Source of the DNA: Streptomyces atratus | Lineage (GTDB): Bacteria > Actinomycetota > Actinomycetes > Streptomycetales > Streptomycetaceae | Reading direction: 5' to 3' | DNA length: 64,000 nucleotides | NCBI RefSeq assembly: GCF_900119365.1 | Contig: NZ_FPJO01000012.1 | Location: 1-64,000, forward strand | Part shown: positions 51,765 to 60,844 of the stretch, one piece after another | Numbering within the stretch: the stretch's first letter is position 1 | Layout of the letters: each line of letters begins with the position of its first letter | Notes under the pieces: generated by a model | The model's input: the letters and a program-made list of their open reading frames with translations, nothing else | The model's database searches: none | Told to the model about the DNA's origin: nothing | Program-made: the position numbers and the translations under genes

Positions 51765-53036
51765 TCAGTTGTGGACCTGTCCCAGGGCGCCGCGGGCCTG
51801 TCCGACGAGCGCGAAGGTCTGGACGGCGATCTCCAGCTCCTCGTCCGTCGGCACCACGGCGACCGCGACCCGCGCGTAGTCCGGCGAGATCAGCCGGGGC
51901 TCGTCGGACCGCACGCCGTTCAGGTCCGCGTCCACTGCCAGGCCGAGCTCCTCGAGACCGGCGACGGCAGCCTCCCGCACCGGTGCCGAGTTCTCCCCGA
52001 CCCCCGCCGTGAACACCACGGCATCCACCCGGCCGAGGACCGCCGAATAGGCGCCGATGTACTTCTTCAGCCGGTGCACATAGATGTCGAACGCCAGCGC
52101 CGCGCGCTCGTCGCCCTCGTCGATCCGGCGCCGGATCTCCCGCATGTCGTTGTCGCCGCAGAGGCCGACCAGACCGCTCTTCTTGTTGAGCAGCGCGTCG
52201 ATCTCGTCCGCCGACATCCCCGCGACCCGCATGAGGTGGAAGGTGACGGCCGGATCGATGTCCCCGGAGCGGGTGCCCATCACCAGCCCCTCCAGGGGGG
52301 TCAGCCCCATCGAGGTCTCCACGCACCGGCCACCGGCCACCGCCGAGGCCGAGGCGCCGTTGCCCAGGTGCAGCACGATGACATTGACCTCCTCGGGGGT
52401 GCGCCCGAGGAGCTCGGCGGTCCTGCGGGAGACGTACGCGTGCGAGGTGCCGTGGAATCCGTAGCGCCGGATGCGGTGCGCGTCGGCGGTCTCCGTGTCG
52501 ATCGCGTACCGCGCCGCGTACTCCGGCATCGTCGTGTGGAAGGCCGTGTCGAAGACCGCCACCTGCGGCAGGTCCGGCCGCATGGCCCGGGCGGTACGGA
52601 TACCGGTGATGTTCGCCGGATTGTGCAGCGGGGCCACCGGGATCAGACGCTCGATCTCCTTCAGCACCTCGTCGTCGATCACCACGGGCTCGGTGAACCG
52701 CAGCCCCCCGTGCACCACCCGGTGGCCGATCGCCGCGAGCTGCGGGGAGTCCAGGCCGAGCCCGTCGGCCGCCAGTTCCTCCGCCGCCGCCTTGAGCGCC
52801 GCCTCGTGGTCGGCGATCGGGCCGGTGCGCTCGCGCCGCTCGGCGCCACCGCCGACCAGCGGGGTGTGCACCAGCCGGGAGGTCTCCTCGCCGATCCGCT
52901 CGACCAGCCCCACCGCGAGCCGGGTGCGGTCGCTCATGTCCAGCAGCTGGTACTTCACCGACGAGGAGCCCGAGTTGAGGACCAGCACGCGGTACGCGCC
53001 CGTCCCGGCGGAGCCCTCGGTGGTCGGGATGGTCAT
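51765..53036 (-). CDS. ackA: Acetate kinase
   Basis: Acetyl phosphate + ADP to acetate + ATP. The 423-residue protein (slightly long at the N-terminus) has VLVLNSGSSSVKYQLLD (substrate-binding Asn), the IGHRVVHGG strand, PLHNPANITGIRTARAM, VFDTAFHTTMPEYAARYAID and TRSGDIDPAV, plus GVGENSAPVREAA near the end. It is 4 bp downstream of the pta stop, so it is co-transcribed and likely coupled. With Pta it forms the overflow and acetyl-phosphate pathway. Confidence 0.97.
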   Translation of the reverse strand: MTIPTTEGSAGTGAYRVLVLNSGSSSVKYQLLDMSDRTRLAVGLVERIGEETSRLVHTPLVGGGAERRERTGPIADHEAALKAAAEELAADGLGLDSPQLAAIGHRVVHGGLRFTEPVVIDDEVLKEIERLIPVAPLHNPANITGIRTARAMRPDLPQVAVFDTAFHTTMPEYAARYAIDTETADAHRIRRYGFHGTSHAYVSRRTAELLGRTPEEVNVIVLHLGNGASASAVAGGRCVETSMGLTPLEGLVMGTRSGDIDPAVTFHLMRVAGMSADEIDALLNKKSGLVGLCGDNDMREIRRRIDEGDERAALAFDIYVHRLKKYIGAYSAVLGRVDAVVFTAGVGENSAPVREAAVAGLEELGLAVDADLNGVRSDEPRLISPDYARVAVAVVPTDEELEIAVQTFALVGQARGALGQVHN

Positions 53037-53040
53037 CCGT

Positions 53041-55167
53041 TCACTCCTTGCCCTGCGCCTGGATCGCCGTGATGGCCACGGTATTGACGATGTCCTGGAC
53101 GAGCGCGCCGCGGGACAGGTCGTTGACGGGCTTGCGCAGCCCCTGGAGCACCGGCCCGACGGCCACCGCGCCCGCCGAGCGCTGCACGGCCTTGTAGGTG
53201 TTGTTGCCGGTGTTCAGGTCCGGGAAGATCAGCACCGTCGCCTGGCCCGCCACCTCGGAGCCGGGCAGCTTCGTCGCGGCGACGCTCGGCTCCACCGCGG
53301 CGTCGTACTGGATCGGGCCCTCGATCCTGAGGTCCGGCCGGCTCGCCCGTACCCGGTCCGTCGCCTCGCGCACCTTGTCGACATCGGCGCCCGAGCCGGA
53401 GGTGCCCGTCGAGTACGACAGCATCGCGATCCGCGGGTCCACCCCGAAGCGGGCGGCGGTGGCGGCCGACTGCACCGCGATGTCGGCGAGCTGCTCCGCG
53501 TCAGGGTCCGGATTGACCGCGCAGTCGCCGTACACCAGCACCTTGTCGGCCAGGCACATGAAGAAGACGGAGGAGACGATCGAGGCGTCCGGCTTCGCCC
53601 TCCCGTCGCCCGCCACCGCCCTGCCCGACGAGCTTCGCCCGGCTGCCTCGGTCTTGATGATCTCGAACGCCGGGCGGATGGTCGCCGCGGTGGAGTGCAC
53701 GGCTCCGGAGACCATGCCGTCCGCGAGCCCCTCCTGGACCATCAGGGTGCCGAAGTAGTTGACGTCCGCGACGACGTCGTACGCCAGCTCCACCGTGACC
53801 CCGCGGTGCGCCCGCAGCTGCGCGTACCGCTCGGCGAAGGTCTGGCGCAGCTCGGAGGTCTGCGGGTCGATGAGCTGGGTGCCGACGAGATCGATGCCGA
53901 GGTCGGCGGCCTTCTTGCGGATGACGTCGGGGTCGCCGAGCAGAGTGAGGTCGCAGACGTCGCGGCGCAGCAGTACGTCGGCGGCGCGCAGCACCCGTTC
54001 CTCGGTGCCCTCCGGCAGGACGACCCGGCGCCGGTCTGCGCGGGCCTGCTCCAGCAGTTCGTGTTCGAACATCATCGGGGTGACGCGGCCGCTGCGGGCC
54101 ACCGAGATCCGCTCCAGCAGGGCGCCGGTGTCCACATGGCGCTCGAAGAGGCCCAGCGCGGTCTCCGCCTTGCGGGGCGTCGCGGCGTTCAACTTGCCTT
54201 CCAGGGCGAAGAGGCGGGCCGCGGTGGGGAAGGATCCGCCGGCCACCGACACGACCGGGGTGCCCGGTGCGAGTCGCGCGGCCAGCCTGAGTATCTCCTC
54301 GCCGGGGCGCTCGTCCAGGGTCAGCAGCACCCCCGCGATGGGCGGGGTGCCGGCGCTGTGCGCGGCCAGCGAGCCGACCACCAGGTCCGCCCGGTCCCCG
54401 GGCGTGACCACCAGGCAGCCCGGCGTCAGCGCGTTCAGCATGGTCGGCAGCATCGCGCCGCCGAAGACGAAGTCCAGGGCGTCCCGCGCCAGCCCGGAGT
54501 CGTCGCCGAGCAGGACCGTGCCGCCGAGGGCCGAGGTGATCTGGGCGACGGTCGGCGCGGAGAGCGCCGCGTCGTCGGGCAGGACCGAACAGGGGACGGG
54601 GAGAGTGGCCGTCAGCCGCTCCGCGATGTCGTCGCGGTCCTCGGACGCCACCCGGTTCACGATCACCGAGACGACGTCGCAGCCCAGTCCGGCGTAGGCG
54701 CGGTAGGCGTTGCGGGCCTCGGCCCGCACCGACTCCGCGGTCTGTCCCTTCCCGCCGACCACCGCGATCACCGAGGCGCCGAACTCATTGGCCAGGCGGG
54801 CGTTGAGCGCCAGCTCGTCGGGCAGCTGGGTGGCGGCGAAGTCGGTGCCGAGGACCAGCACCACCTCGTACTTCTGTGCCACCTGGTGGAACCGGTCGAC
54901 GAGCCGGGAGACCAGCTCGTCCGTGCCTTGTTCCGCCTGGAACGCGGACGCCTCGTGGTAGTCCAGCCCGTAGGCCGAATCGGGGTCCTGGGGGAGCCGG
55001 TAACGGGCCCGCAGCAGCTCGAACAGGCGATCGGGTCCGTCGTGGACGAGCGGCCGGAACACCCCGACCCGGTCCACCTGACGTGTCAGGAGCTCCATGA
55101 CTCCCAGATCGACGACCTGACGGCCGTCTCCCCGGTCGATCCCGGTCACGTACACGCTGCGCGTCAC
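53041..55167 (-). CDS. pta: Phosphotransacetylase, long DRTGG-containing form
   Basis: Acetyl-CoA + phosphate to acetyl phosphate + CoA. The 708-residue protein consists of an N-terminal P-loop-like region (TGIDRGDGRQVVDLGVMELL), a DRTGG domain around 210-330 (TPGDRADLVVGSLA), and the catalytic PTA domain from about 385 (VVLPEGTEERVLRAADVL, SGAVHSTAATIRPAFEIIKT, SYSTGTSGSGADVDKV). The GTG at 55167 is preceded by GGGAGAG. An unusual insertion of about 17 residues (AAGRSSSGRAVAGDG) follows EIIKTE. It overlaps nothing and is followed by ackA at 4 bp. Confidence 0.96.
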   Translation of the reverse strand: MTRSVYVTGIDRGDGRQVVDLGVMELLTRQVDRVGVFRPLVHDGPDRLFELLRARYRLPQDPDSAYGLDYHEASAFQAEQGTDELVSRLVDRFHQVAQKYEVVLVLGTDFAATQLPDELALNARLANEFGASVIAVVGGKGQTAESVRAEARNAYRAYAGLGCDVVSVIVNRVASEDRDDIAERLTATLPVPCSVLPDDAALSAPTVAQITSALGGTVLLGDDSGLARDALDFVFGGAMLPTMLNALTPGCLVVTPGDRADLVVGSLAAHSAGTPPIAGVLLTLDERPGEEILRLAARLAPGTPVVSVAGGSFPTAARLFALEGKLNAATPRKAETALGLFERHVDTGALLERISVARSGRVTPMMFEHELLEQARADRRRVVLPEGTEERVLRAADVLLRRDVCDLTLLGDPDVIRKKAADLGIDLVGTQLIDPQTSELRQTFAERYAQLRAHRGVTVELAYDVVADVNYFGTLMVQEGLADGMVSGAVHSTAATIRPAFEIIKTEAAGRSSSGRAVAGDGRAKPDASIVSSVFFMCLADKVLVYGDCAVNPDPDAEQLADIAVQSAATAARFGVDPRIAMLSYSTGTSGSGADVDKVREATDRVRASRPDLRIEGPIQYDAAVEPSVAATKLPGSEVAGQATVLIFPDLNTGNNTYKAVQRSAGAVAVGPVLQGLRKPVNDLSRGALVQDIVNTVAITAIQAQGKE

Positions 55168-55386
55168 GCGTGCTCTCCCGTCCACTTTCGGTTTGGGATG
55201 GTATTGCCATGTTGACGATACCCGCGGGGGTCGAGACGCCGCCCGCCGGGCGCAGCCTCCGTACCGGAGCCGAGGGGAGCGCGAGGTCCAGACCTGACGT
55301 GCCACAATCGTTGTGGCTCACGGTAAGGGGGAATCAGTGGACATCCCCCGAAATGCACGACACTAGCGAGCAGGAGACACAGCACG

Positions 55387-56412
55387 ATGCGCATCGGAAT
55401 TCTCACCGCAGGCGGCGACTGTCCGGGCCTGAACGCAGTGATCCGGTCGGTCGTGCACCGCGCCGTCGTGGGGCACGGCGATGAAGTCATCGGCTTCGAG
55501 GACGGGTTCAAGGGACTCCTCGACGGCCACTTCCGCCCCCTCGACCTCAACGCGGTCAGCGGCATCCTCGCCCGCGGCGGCACCATCCTCGGCTCGGCCC
55601 GGCTGGAGCGCGACCGGCTGCGCGAGGCCGCCGAGAACTGCGCCGAGCTGAGCCGCCGTTACGGCATGGACGCCCTCATCCCGATCGGCGGCGAGGGCAC
55701 CCTCACCGCCGCCCGGATGCTGTCGGACGCCGGGATGCCCGTCGTCGGCGTCCCCAAGACCATCGACAACGACATCTCCGCCACCGACCGGACATTCGGC
55801 TTCGACACCGCGGTGGGCGTCGCCACCGATGCCATAGACCGCCTCAAGACCACCGCCGAGTCGCACCAGCGGGTCATGGTCGTCGAGGTGATGGGCCGGC
55901 ACGCGGGCTGGATCGCGCTGGAGTCCGGGATGGCGGGCGGCGCGCACGGCATCTGCCTGCCCGAGCGCCGCTTCCAGGTCAAGGACCTGGTGAAGATGGT
56001 CGAGGAACGCTTCGCGCGCGGCAAGAAGTTCGCGGTCATCTGCGTGGCCGAGGGCGCGCACCCGGCCGAGGGTTCCATGCCGTACGCCAAGGGCGAGATC
56101 GACCAGTACGGCCACGAGCGCTTCCAGGGCATCGGCAACCGGCTGGCCATCGAGCTGGAGACCCGGCTCGGCAAGGAGGCCCGGCCGGTCATTCTCGGCC
56201 ATGTGCAGCGGGGCGGCACGCCGACCGCGTACGACCGGGTGCTCGCCACCCGCTTCGGCTGGCACGCGGTCGAGGCGGCGCACCGGGGCGACTTCGGCCG
56301 GATGACGGCGCTGCGCGGCACGGACATCGTGATGGTTCCGCTCGCCGACGCGATCACACAGCTCAAGACGGTGCCGAAGGACCGGATGGACGAGGCCGAG
56401 TCGGTCTTCTGA
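55387..56412 (+). CDS. pfkA: 6-phosphofructokinase (group III)
   Basis: Phosphorylates fructose 6-phosphate to fructose 1,6-bisphosphate. 341 residues, equal to S. coelicolor PfkA3. It has GILTAGGDCPGLNAVIR, PIGGEGTLTAARML (Gly104) and VPKTIDNDI (Lys124), VMGRHAGWIAL and GHVQRGGTPTAYDRV. Gly104 is the ATP-enzyme residue, while Lys124 is the residue of pyrophosphate-dependent enzymes; group III enzymes show such mixtures. It is divergent from pta with 219 bp between starts. Confidence 0.95.
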   Translation: MRIGILTAGGDCPGLNAVIRSVVHRAVVGHGDEVIGFEDGFKGLLDGHFRPLDLNAVSGILARGGTILGSARLERDRLREAAENCAELSRRYGMDALIPIGGEGTLTAARMLSDAGMPVVGVPKTIDNDISATDRTFGFDTAVGVATDAIDRLKTTAESHQRVMVVEVMGRHAGWIALESGMAGGAHGICLPERRFQVKDLVKMVEERFARGKKFAVICVAEGAHPAEGSMPYAKGEIDQYGHERFQGIGNRLAIELETRLGKEARPVILGHVQRGGTPTAYDRVLATRFGWHAVEAAHRGDFGRMTALRGTDIVMVPLADAITQLKTVPKDRMDEAESVF

Positions 56413-56434
56413 GGCCATCGTCAGACAGGCCCTG

Positions 56435-56472
56435 GCGGCCCTGACCGTCCCCCCGCGGAAGGTCAGGGCCGC
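56435..56472 (+). terminator. Terminator after pfkA
   Basis: GCGGCCCTGACC (56435-56446) pairs with GGTCAGGGCCGC (56461-56472), a 12-bp perfect stem. Confidence 0.85.
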
Positions 56473-56530
56473 TTGCCGTTCCCCCGGCGCCCGGGGCCGT
56501 TCCGGATGGTCGGATCCGGAACGGGCCGCG

Positions 56531-56809
56531 GTGCCGGAGACCACTCTTGAGCCCGCGGACCCGATCAACAAGGCTTGCCCCTGTCCCGGACATGTCCCAA
56601 CCTTGTCCGGGCGTGGAATCCTGATCGAGCCGGTGGGCCGTCCCGTCGAGGGGTACCGCATCCGCCCCGTCCACACCCGGCTGTGCGTCGGTGCCGAGGG
56701 GAACAGCAAGGAGCGCGGCGCCAAGCTGGTGCAGGCGAGCTGCGAGGGAGCGGACCGGGGGAGCCTGTTCTCCTTCGACCCGGTGGCCACGGAATCGGCC
56801 GGCGGCTGA
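56531..56809 (+). CDS. Possible remnant of a ricin-like or HTH-associated C-terminal domain
   Basis: 92 codons from a GTG at 56531 without a good ribosome site. The C-terminal part RPVHTRLCVGAEGNSKERG and KLVQASCEGADRGSLFSFDP resembles the tail of lectin-like (ricin-type) beta-trefoil domains in Streptomyces regulatory or secreted proteins, but no QxW motif is seen. The N-terminal part is Pro/Cys-rich and not convincing. I regard it as a fragment of a lost gene or a small unknown protein. Confidence 0.35.
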   Translation: MPETTLEPADPINKACPCPGHVPTLSGRGILIEPVGRPVEGYRIRPVHTRLCVGAEGNSKERGAKLVQASCEGADRGSLFSFDPVATESAGG

Positions 56810-56834
56810 GCGCGTACGGGGCGGGCCGGGCGGC

Positions 56835-57533
56835 TCAGCCGTCCGGCCCGGGCACCCCCGCCGCCCGCCAGAACCGTTCCAGGACCTCCGCCAGGAACAC
56901 CCGCCCCGCATCGCCCGTCGACCCGGCCCGCTCCGTACCCGTGCTGCTCCAGCCGAGCGTCGACACCATCAGCGACTGGTAGTCGGCGTGCAGCTGTTCC
57001 AGTACGTCCTGGAGGAAGCCGCGTTCCAGCGGCACCAGCTTCGCCACCGCCCGCAGCTGGGCCTGCCAGCGCGTCGTCACCGCGCCGCGCAGCAGCTCCG
57101 CCAGCTCCTCGTCCCGGCCGGAGACCGTCACGAACCCGGCGGGCGTCAGCCCCAGCACCTCGGCGAGCGCCGCGGACTGGCGCTCATTGCCGCGCCAGCG
57201 CCCCGACTCCTCCATCCGCAGATACGCGGAGGTGCTCAGCCCCAGCAGCCTCGCCAGCTCCTCCACGGCCAGCTCCCTGGCCACCCGGTGTTCCCTCAGG
57301 GTGCGTGCGGCGGTGAGCAGTTCGCCCGGCGAGCACCACAACACCCCGGCCAGCGCCGTGAGTTCGTACTCGCTCGGGCAGGCGAGCCCGCGCTCCCAGG
57401 CGACCACCGTCTCGGTGCTGATCCGGAGTCCGTACTGGGCCCCGAGCCCGTAGGCGACATGGCCGGGAAGCATCCCCAGGGCCTCGCGCAGTCGGCGCGC
57501 GGCGGGGGCGTTGAACGGCGGGGGCGTATGCAC
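56835..57533 (-). CDS. XRE-family regulator with duplicated helix-turn-helix region
   Basis: 232 residues from the GTG at 57533 (VHTPPPFNAP). Two HTH-like segments: ARRLREALGMLPGHVAYGLG with RISTETVVAWERGLACPSEY, and LAVEELARLLGLSTSAYLRM followed by ESGRWRGNERQSAALAEVLG. A third part (LRAVAKLVPLERGFLQDVLE) is helical. It is divergent from the 57756-60721 operon and separated by 222 bp that contain TAGGA-ACG-TCCTA (57598-57610), so it may regulate that operon. Confidence 0.8.
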   Translation of the reverse strand: MHTPPPFNAPAARRLREALGMLPGHVAYGLGAQYGLRISTETVVAWERGLACPSEYELTALAGVLWCSPGELLTAARTLREHRVARELAVEELARLLGLSTSAYLRMEESGRWRGNERQSAALAEVLGLTPAGFVTVSGRDEELAELLRGAVTTRWQAQLRAVAKLVPLERGFLQDVLEQLHADYQSLMVSTLGWSSTGTERAGSTGDAGRVFLAEVLERFWRAAGVPGPDG

Positions 57534-57597
57534 GGCCCCACCGTAGGAGTCAAGGCATGGAATGACTACGGTGTGTTCCACCGATATCCACAACTCG

Positions 57598-57610
57598 TAG
57601 GAACGTCCTA
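57598..57610. promoter_or_regulatory. Inverted repeat TAGGA-N3-TCCTA between divergent genes
   Basis: TAGGAACGTCCTA lies between the XRE gene and the gene at 57756. It echoes the core of the icmA palindrome (TAGGACGTCCTA) with one extra base. Function is inferred only from position. Confidence 0.35.
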
Positions 57611-57755
57611 GAGGAATGCTGGACGCTGCCGGCGGCGCTGCCCGCACCCGGGGCTCGGGATCACGACAACGGCGCTGCTCACGAGGCGGATCGAGTGGCT
57701 GGGTGGGACGATGGGAGGGATAGTTCCCGACCAGTAGGTGGCGGGAGGAGCAGAG

Positions 57756-58286
57756 ATGGAGCTCAAGCCGCAGGCGGCCGTCCTCCCCAAGGAAGCAGAC
57801 CTCGAACAGGGCAAGTACGGCCCTGTTTTCCCGAAGACACCGGCGTGCTACGGGTTCACCATCGTCGCGAAGGTCAAACCGGGCCGGGCCGAGGCGATGC
57901 GCGAGTACGGCAACACGCTGGCCGCGGCACTGGAGGAGGATCCGTACCTTCTGGCGCCGCTGAAGTTGCACTACCTGCGCTGGGTGCTCTTCGACGACGA
58001 CACCCGTTTCATGTATCAGGGGATCTTCGACACCGATTTCGACAAGTACACCGAGGACGCCATTGCCCTTTTCGGCAAGGCGCGGGTGAGCACGGCTTTC
58101 GAGAACCTTGAAGGGTTTCCCGAGGACTGGAAGACCAACCCCGAGGCGTTCGGCAGGTTCGTGCGCGAACACCACTGTCCGAGCTTCATCGAGTACGGAG
58201 AGTATCCGTTCGTCACGGCTGACGAGATCAAGAAGGCACTGCGGATCAAGAGCGCCCTGTCGGAGATGCTCGATCAGCTGCAATGA
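57756..58286 (+). CDS. Unrecognised 176-residue protein, possible ABM-like fold
   Basis: ATG at 57756 with GGGAGGAGCAG upstream. A strand-helix pattern GFTIVAKVKPGRAEAMREYG, then LHYLRWVLFDDDTRFMYQGI (aromatic strand) and TDFDKYTEDAIALFG, looks like a dimeric alpha-beta barrel (ABM/ferredoxin-like) enzyme that might bind haem or an aromatic substrate. There is no signal peptide. The first gene of an operon with the next unknown gene and the DyP peroxidase, it may act with them. Function not known to me; the fold is an inference. Confidence 0.7.
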   Translation: MELKPQAAVLPKEADLEQGKYGPVFPKTPACYGFTIVAKVKPGRAEAMREYGNTLAAALEEDPYLLAPLKLHYLRWVLFDDDTRFMYQGIFDTDFDKYTEDAIALFGKARVSTAFENLEGFPEDWKTNPEAFGRFVREHHCPSFIEYGEYPFVTADEIKKALRIKSALSEMLDQLQ

Positions 58287-58352
58287 GAACCGGCTGCCGC
58301 AGGCTCGTCCCACTGTCCGGCCCGCTTCGGGCTGTTGTGGATCGGAGACGAG

Positions 58353-59366
58353 ATGAGCGAGATCCAGACCGCACGCACCTACAACCAGAACCACGCCCCG
58401 CGCGAATACACGCCTGGCCGGCGAAGGGTGAGCATCTACGTCGCGTGGAGCTATCCGGCGGAGGCAGGCAGGAACCCGGCCGAGCTGGACAACCGGTTCT
58501 CCACCATGACCGAGGTGCGCCGGGTGGCCTGGCCCGCCTACGAGGACCCGAAGTGGTCCGACCCGTTGCGGTTTCAGCAGGGCATCGCCGGCTCACTGGA
58601 GTTGTTCTTCCGGGCCTGGGTGCCGTTCCAGCAGTTCGTCGAGGAGGTCTGCGGACACGCTGTCCCCGTGTACCAGCGCGTCGACCAGGCCGGTTTCCGT
58701 ACCTCACTCGACGAGCGGGTACTGGCTGACACCGACACCTTGCTCGTGTTCGGGCTGGATCACATGGTCACAGGACAGGAGGCCGGGCCCGGGGAGGTCG
58801 AGGCACTGCGGGCCTTCCTCACGCGGGAGGACGCCCGCCTGGTCCTGGGGCCTCACCACGACGTCGGGGCATCGGACGATCTGTCGGTGCGGGAGGTGGA
58901 GTACCGCCATCACGGCGATCCCCTGGTTCCCCGCCAGCAGCGGTTCGCCGGCTATGTCCGGGGCCTGATGCAGGGCCTCGGGGTACCTGTCGAGAACCGC
59001 TACGGTCTGCGCCCCGCCGTACAAGCGCCGAACCGGATCGCCCCGTTCTCCGCGAGCAGGGATGCGGATACGAAAGGGTGGCTGGACGGGGTGACGAACT
59101 TCAACTTCCACCAGCATCTTCCGCATTACGCCGTGACGAGCGACGAGCCGGATGCCATACGTGTGCTGGCCCGGCAGCCGGTCGACACCTCCAGGCCGCA
59201 TCCGTTCATCGAGGCCGGCAACACCGAGTTCAACATGTTCCTGTGGATGCCCCCGAGCGGTGAGCGGGCCGGCGATGTGTTGCTGGCGGACTCCACGATT
59301 TTCAGTACGTTGTTCGGCGGCGACGAGAGCCTGCGGAATTTCTGGCGGAACCTCGTCACGAAGTAG
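58353..59366 (+). CDS. Unrecognised 337-residue soluble protein
   Basis: ATG at 58353 with GGAGACGAG upstream. No signal peptide or membrane segment. Notable features: LLVFGLDHMVTGQEAGPGEV, REDARLVLGPHHDVGASDD (two His before Asp), a His-rich FNFHQHLPHYAVTSDE, and PHPFIEAGNTEFNMFLWMPP. The FGLDHM...LVLGPHHDVG part is reminiscent of Rossmann-like amidotransferase-like folds, but I cannot name a family. It is between the ABM-like gene and the DyP peroxidase (20-bp gaps or less on the right), which suggests a shared pathway. Confidence 0.7.
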   Translation: MSEIQTARTYNQNHAPREYTPGRRRVSIYVAWSYPAEAGRNPAELDNRFSTMTEVRRVAWPAYEDPKWSDPLRFQQGIAGSLELFFRAWVPFQQFVEEVCGHAVPVYQRVDQAGFRTSLDERVLADTDTLLVFGLDHMVTGQEAGPGEVEALRAFLTREDARLVLGPHHDVGASDDLSVREVEYRHHGDPLVPRQQRFAGYVRGLMQGLGVPVENRYGLRPAVQAPNRIAPFSASRDADTKGWLDGVTNFNFHQHLPHYAVTSDEPDAIRVLARQPVDTSRPHPFIEAGNTEFNMFLWMPPSGERAGDVLLADSTIFSTLFGGDESLRNFWRNLVTK

Positions 59367-59386
59367 TGACGCAAGGAGGCGAGGCC

Positions 59387-60721
59387 GTGAGCGTGCACGC
59401 GTCGGCCGCGTTGGAGCTCGACGACATTCAGAGCGGGGTTCTCAGTCCTCGCCCGACCCCCTACACGGCGACCTACCTGGTGTTCCGTGTCGATGACCGG
59501 GCGCATGGGCGGGAACTGATGCGGCGCGCGAGCGCGGTGGTGACTCCTGCCTCCGACTCGGTCGGCGCCCGGCAGGAGACGTGGGTGAGTGTCGCGGTCA
59601 CCTTTCACGGGCTGGCGGCTCTGGGTGTGCCACGGGCATCGCTGGACACGTTCGCCTGGGAGTTCCGGCAGGGGATGGCCGCCCGTGCCGAGGCGCTGGG
59701 GGATGTCGGCGCAAGCGGCCCCGAGCACTGGGAAGCGCCATTGGGCACGTCGGATGTCCATGTGGTGTTCGTGGCGCTCGCCCCTGATGCCACGCGGTTG
59801 AAGGCGGCCGTCGACAGAGCCCGCCCCGCTTACGACCGGCTTCCCGGGGTGACCGCGATCTGGCGGCAGGACTGCTACGCGCTGCCCACCGGGACCGAGC
59901 ATTTCGGCTACCGCGACGGCGTCAGCCATCCGGCCGTGGAGGGCAGCGGTATCGCCGGGTCGAACCAGCTGGAGGTGCCGTTGAAGGCGGGCGAGTTCGT
60001 GCTCGGCCACCAGGACGAGATCGGGGGCATCCAGACCCCGCGGCCGGAGGTGCTGGGACGTAACGGCAGCTACGCGGTCTTCCGCAAACTCCACCAGCGG
60101 GTCGCCGAGTTCCGGCGCTACCTGCGGGACAACGCCACCAGCCCCGAGGACGAGGAACTGCTCGCAGCCAAGATCATGGGACGTTGGCGCAGCGGGGCAC
60201 CGCTGGCACTCAGCCCGGAGCACGACGACCCCGAACTGGGCGCCGACCCGCACCGCCGCAACACCTTCCTGTACGGGCGGGACGACCCGGCGGGATTCAC
60301 CACGCCCAGCGGCTGCCACATCCGGCGGGCCAATCCCCGCGACGCGGCGGTGGCGGGTGAAGTGCGGCTGCACCGCATGATCAGACGCGGTGCCGTCTAC
60401 GGTCCGCCGCTGCCCGAAGGAGCCCTTGAGGACGACGGGGCCGACCGCGGTCTGATGTTCGCGTTCATCGGAGCCCACCCAGGGCGGCAGTTCGAATTTG
60501 TTCAGTCCGAGTGGATGAACGACGGCGTCTTCTTCGGCGGGGGCAGCGCCAGGGATCCCGTCACCGGATCCCACGACGGCGTCACCGGCTTCACCGTTCC
60601 CCGGCGGCCGCTGCGACGACGCCTGTCCCCACTGCCGCGGTTCGTCGTCACCCGCGGTGGCGAGTACTGCTTCCTGCCGGGTCTGAACGCCTTGCGGTGG
60701 CTCGGTGATCTCCAGGACTGA
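59387..60721 (+). CDS. DyP-type haem peroxidase
   Basis: 444 residues from the GTG at 59387, behind AAGGAGG. DyP features: N-terminal LELDDIQSGVL, the distal GxxDG motif in EHFGYRDGVSHP (catalytic Asp), the haem-contact region SGCHIRRANPRDAAVAG, RLHRMIRRGAVYGPPLPEGA and the final SPLPRFVVTRGGEYCFLPGL. No Tat signal is visible, so the enzyme appears cytoplasmic or is exported by partners. It oxidises dyes, phenols or other bulky donors with peroxide. Third gene of the operon after two unrecognised proteins; convergent with the anti-sigma gene. Confidence 0.92.
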   Translation: MSVHASAALELDDIQSGVLSPRPTPYTATYLVFRVDDRAHGRELMRRASAVVTPASDSVGARQETWVSVAVTFHGLAALGVPRASLDTFAWEFRQGMAARAEALGDVGASGPEHWEAPLGTSDVHVVFVALAPDATRLKAAVDRARPAYDRLPGVTAIWRQDCYALPTGTEHFGYRDGVSHPAVEGSGIAGSNQLEVPLKAGEFVLGHQDEIGGIQTPRPEVLGRNGSYAVFRKLHQRVAEFRRYLRDNATSPEDEELLAAKIMGRWRSGAPLALSPEHDDPELGADPHRRNTFLYGRDDPAGFTTPSGCHIRRANPRDAAVAGEVRLHRMIRRGAVYGPPLPEGALEDDGADRGLMFAFIGAHPGRQFEFVQSEWMNDGVFFGGGSARDPVTGSHDGVTGFTVPRRPLRRRLSPLPRFVVTRGGEYCFLPGLNALRWLGDLQD

Positions 60722-60844
60722 CAGGCGGTCACGCGCGCCGTGGCACTGGCACGCCGAGGCGTTCGGCAGCCCGAGGGGACATATCTCATGGAAGACCTTC
60801 CCGAGCAACGCCACCCGGGCGCGCGGGACGGTGGTCGAGGCAGG

